Source: Nocardioidaceae bacterium (GTDB taxonomy: Bacteria > Actinomycetota > Actinomycetes > Propionibacteriales > Nocardioidaceae). From it: 7,801 nucleotides of DNA. The translations under genes were made by a program, and so were the position numbers. The DNA lies in contig JAGQUE010000236.1 of NCBI GenBank assembly GCA_020438665.1, forward strand, positions 1 to 7,801. Reading direction: 5' to 3'. This document shows, piece after piece, positions 7,050 to 7,801 of this stretch; the stretch's first letter is position 1; the number at the start of each line of letters is the position of its first letter. A model generated the notes under the pieces. The model had not been told where the DNA came from, searched no databases, and was given only the letters and a program-made list of their open reading frames with translations.

Positions 7050-7801
<752 letters not shown>

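Overview
The window comes from a very GC-rich bacterium, almost certainly an actinobacterium. The evidence is the strong G/C preference at third codon positions, GTG starts, apparently leaderless promoters, and a treS-maltokinase-glgB gene set typical of actinobacterial GlgE-type alpha-glucan metabolism. A member of the Propionibacteriales/Nocardioidaceae is a reasonable guess, but the sequence alone does not prove it.

Layout, left to right. (1) 1-1819, minus: most of glgB, the glycogen branching enzyme, cut off at the left edge so the C-terminus is missing. (2) 1820-1970: a 151-bp gap with a GC-rich hairpin just after the next gene and a probable glgB promoter. (3) 1971-3149, minus: a Tat-type lipoprotein resembling spermidine/putrescine (PotD/PotF) substrate-binding proteins, with no transporter partners in view. 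(4) 3150-3302: a divergent control region with two back-to-back candidate promoters, each placed so that its transcript would begin at or within a base of a GTG start codon, plus a 7-2-7 inverted repeat. (5) 3303-4979, plus: a membrane-anchored extracellular protein joining a substrate-binding-like region to a von Willebrand factor A (VWA) domain with an intact metal site. (6) 4984-5610, plus: a HAD-superfamily phosphatase, 4 bp behind the VWA gene. (7) 5637-7049, minus: maltokinase, convergent with the HAD gene. (8) 7046-7801, minus: the C-terminal part of trehalose synthase treS, whose stop overlaps the maltokinase start (GTGA).

How the genes work together. TreS interconverts trehalose and maltose, maltokinase makes maltose-1-phosphate, GlgE (not in the window) would extend alpha-1,4-glucan from it, and GlgB adds alpha-1,6 branches. 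The treS-mak pair is tightly coupled. glgB lies on the same strand but is separated from mak by about 3.8 kb that hold three genes with no evident link to glucan metabolism.

No RNA genes, CRISPR arrays, insertion sequences or attachment sites were seen. Most of the window is ordinary metabolism. The parts most worth a second look are the divergent substrate-binding/VWA pair with its mirror-image promoters, and a strong context effect on tyrosine codon choice.
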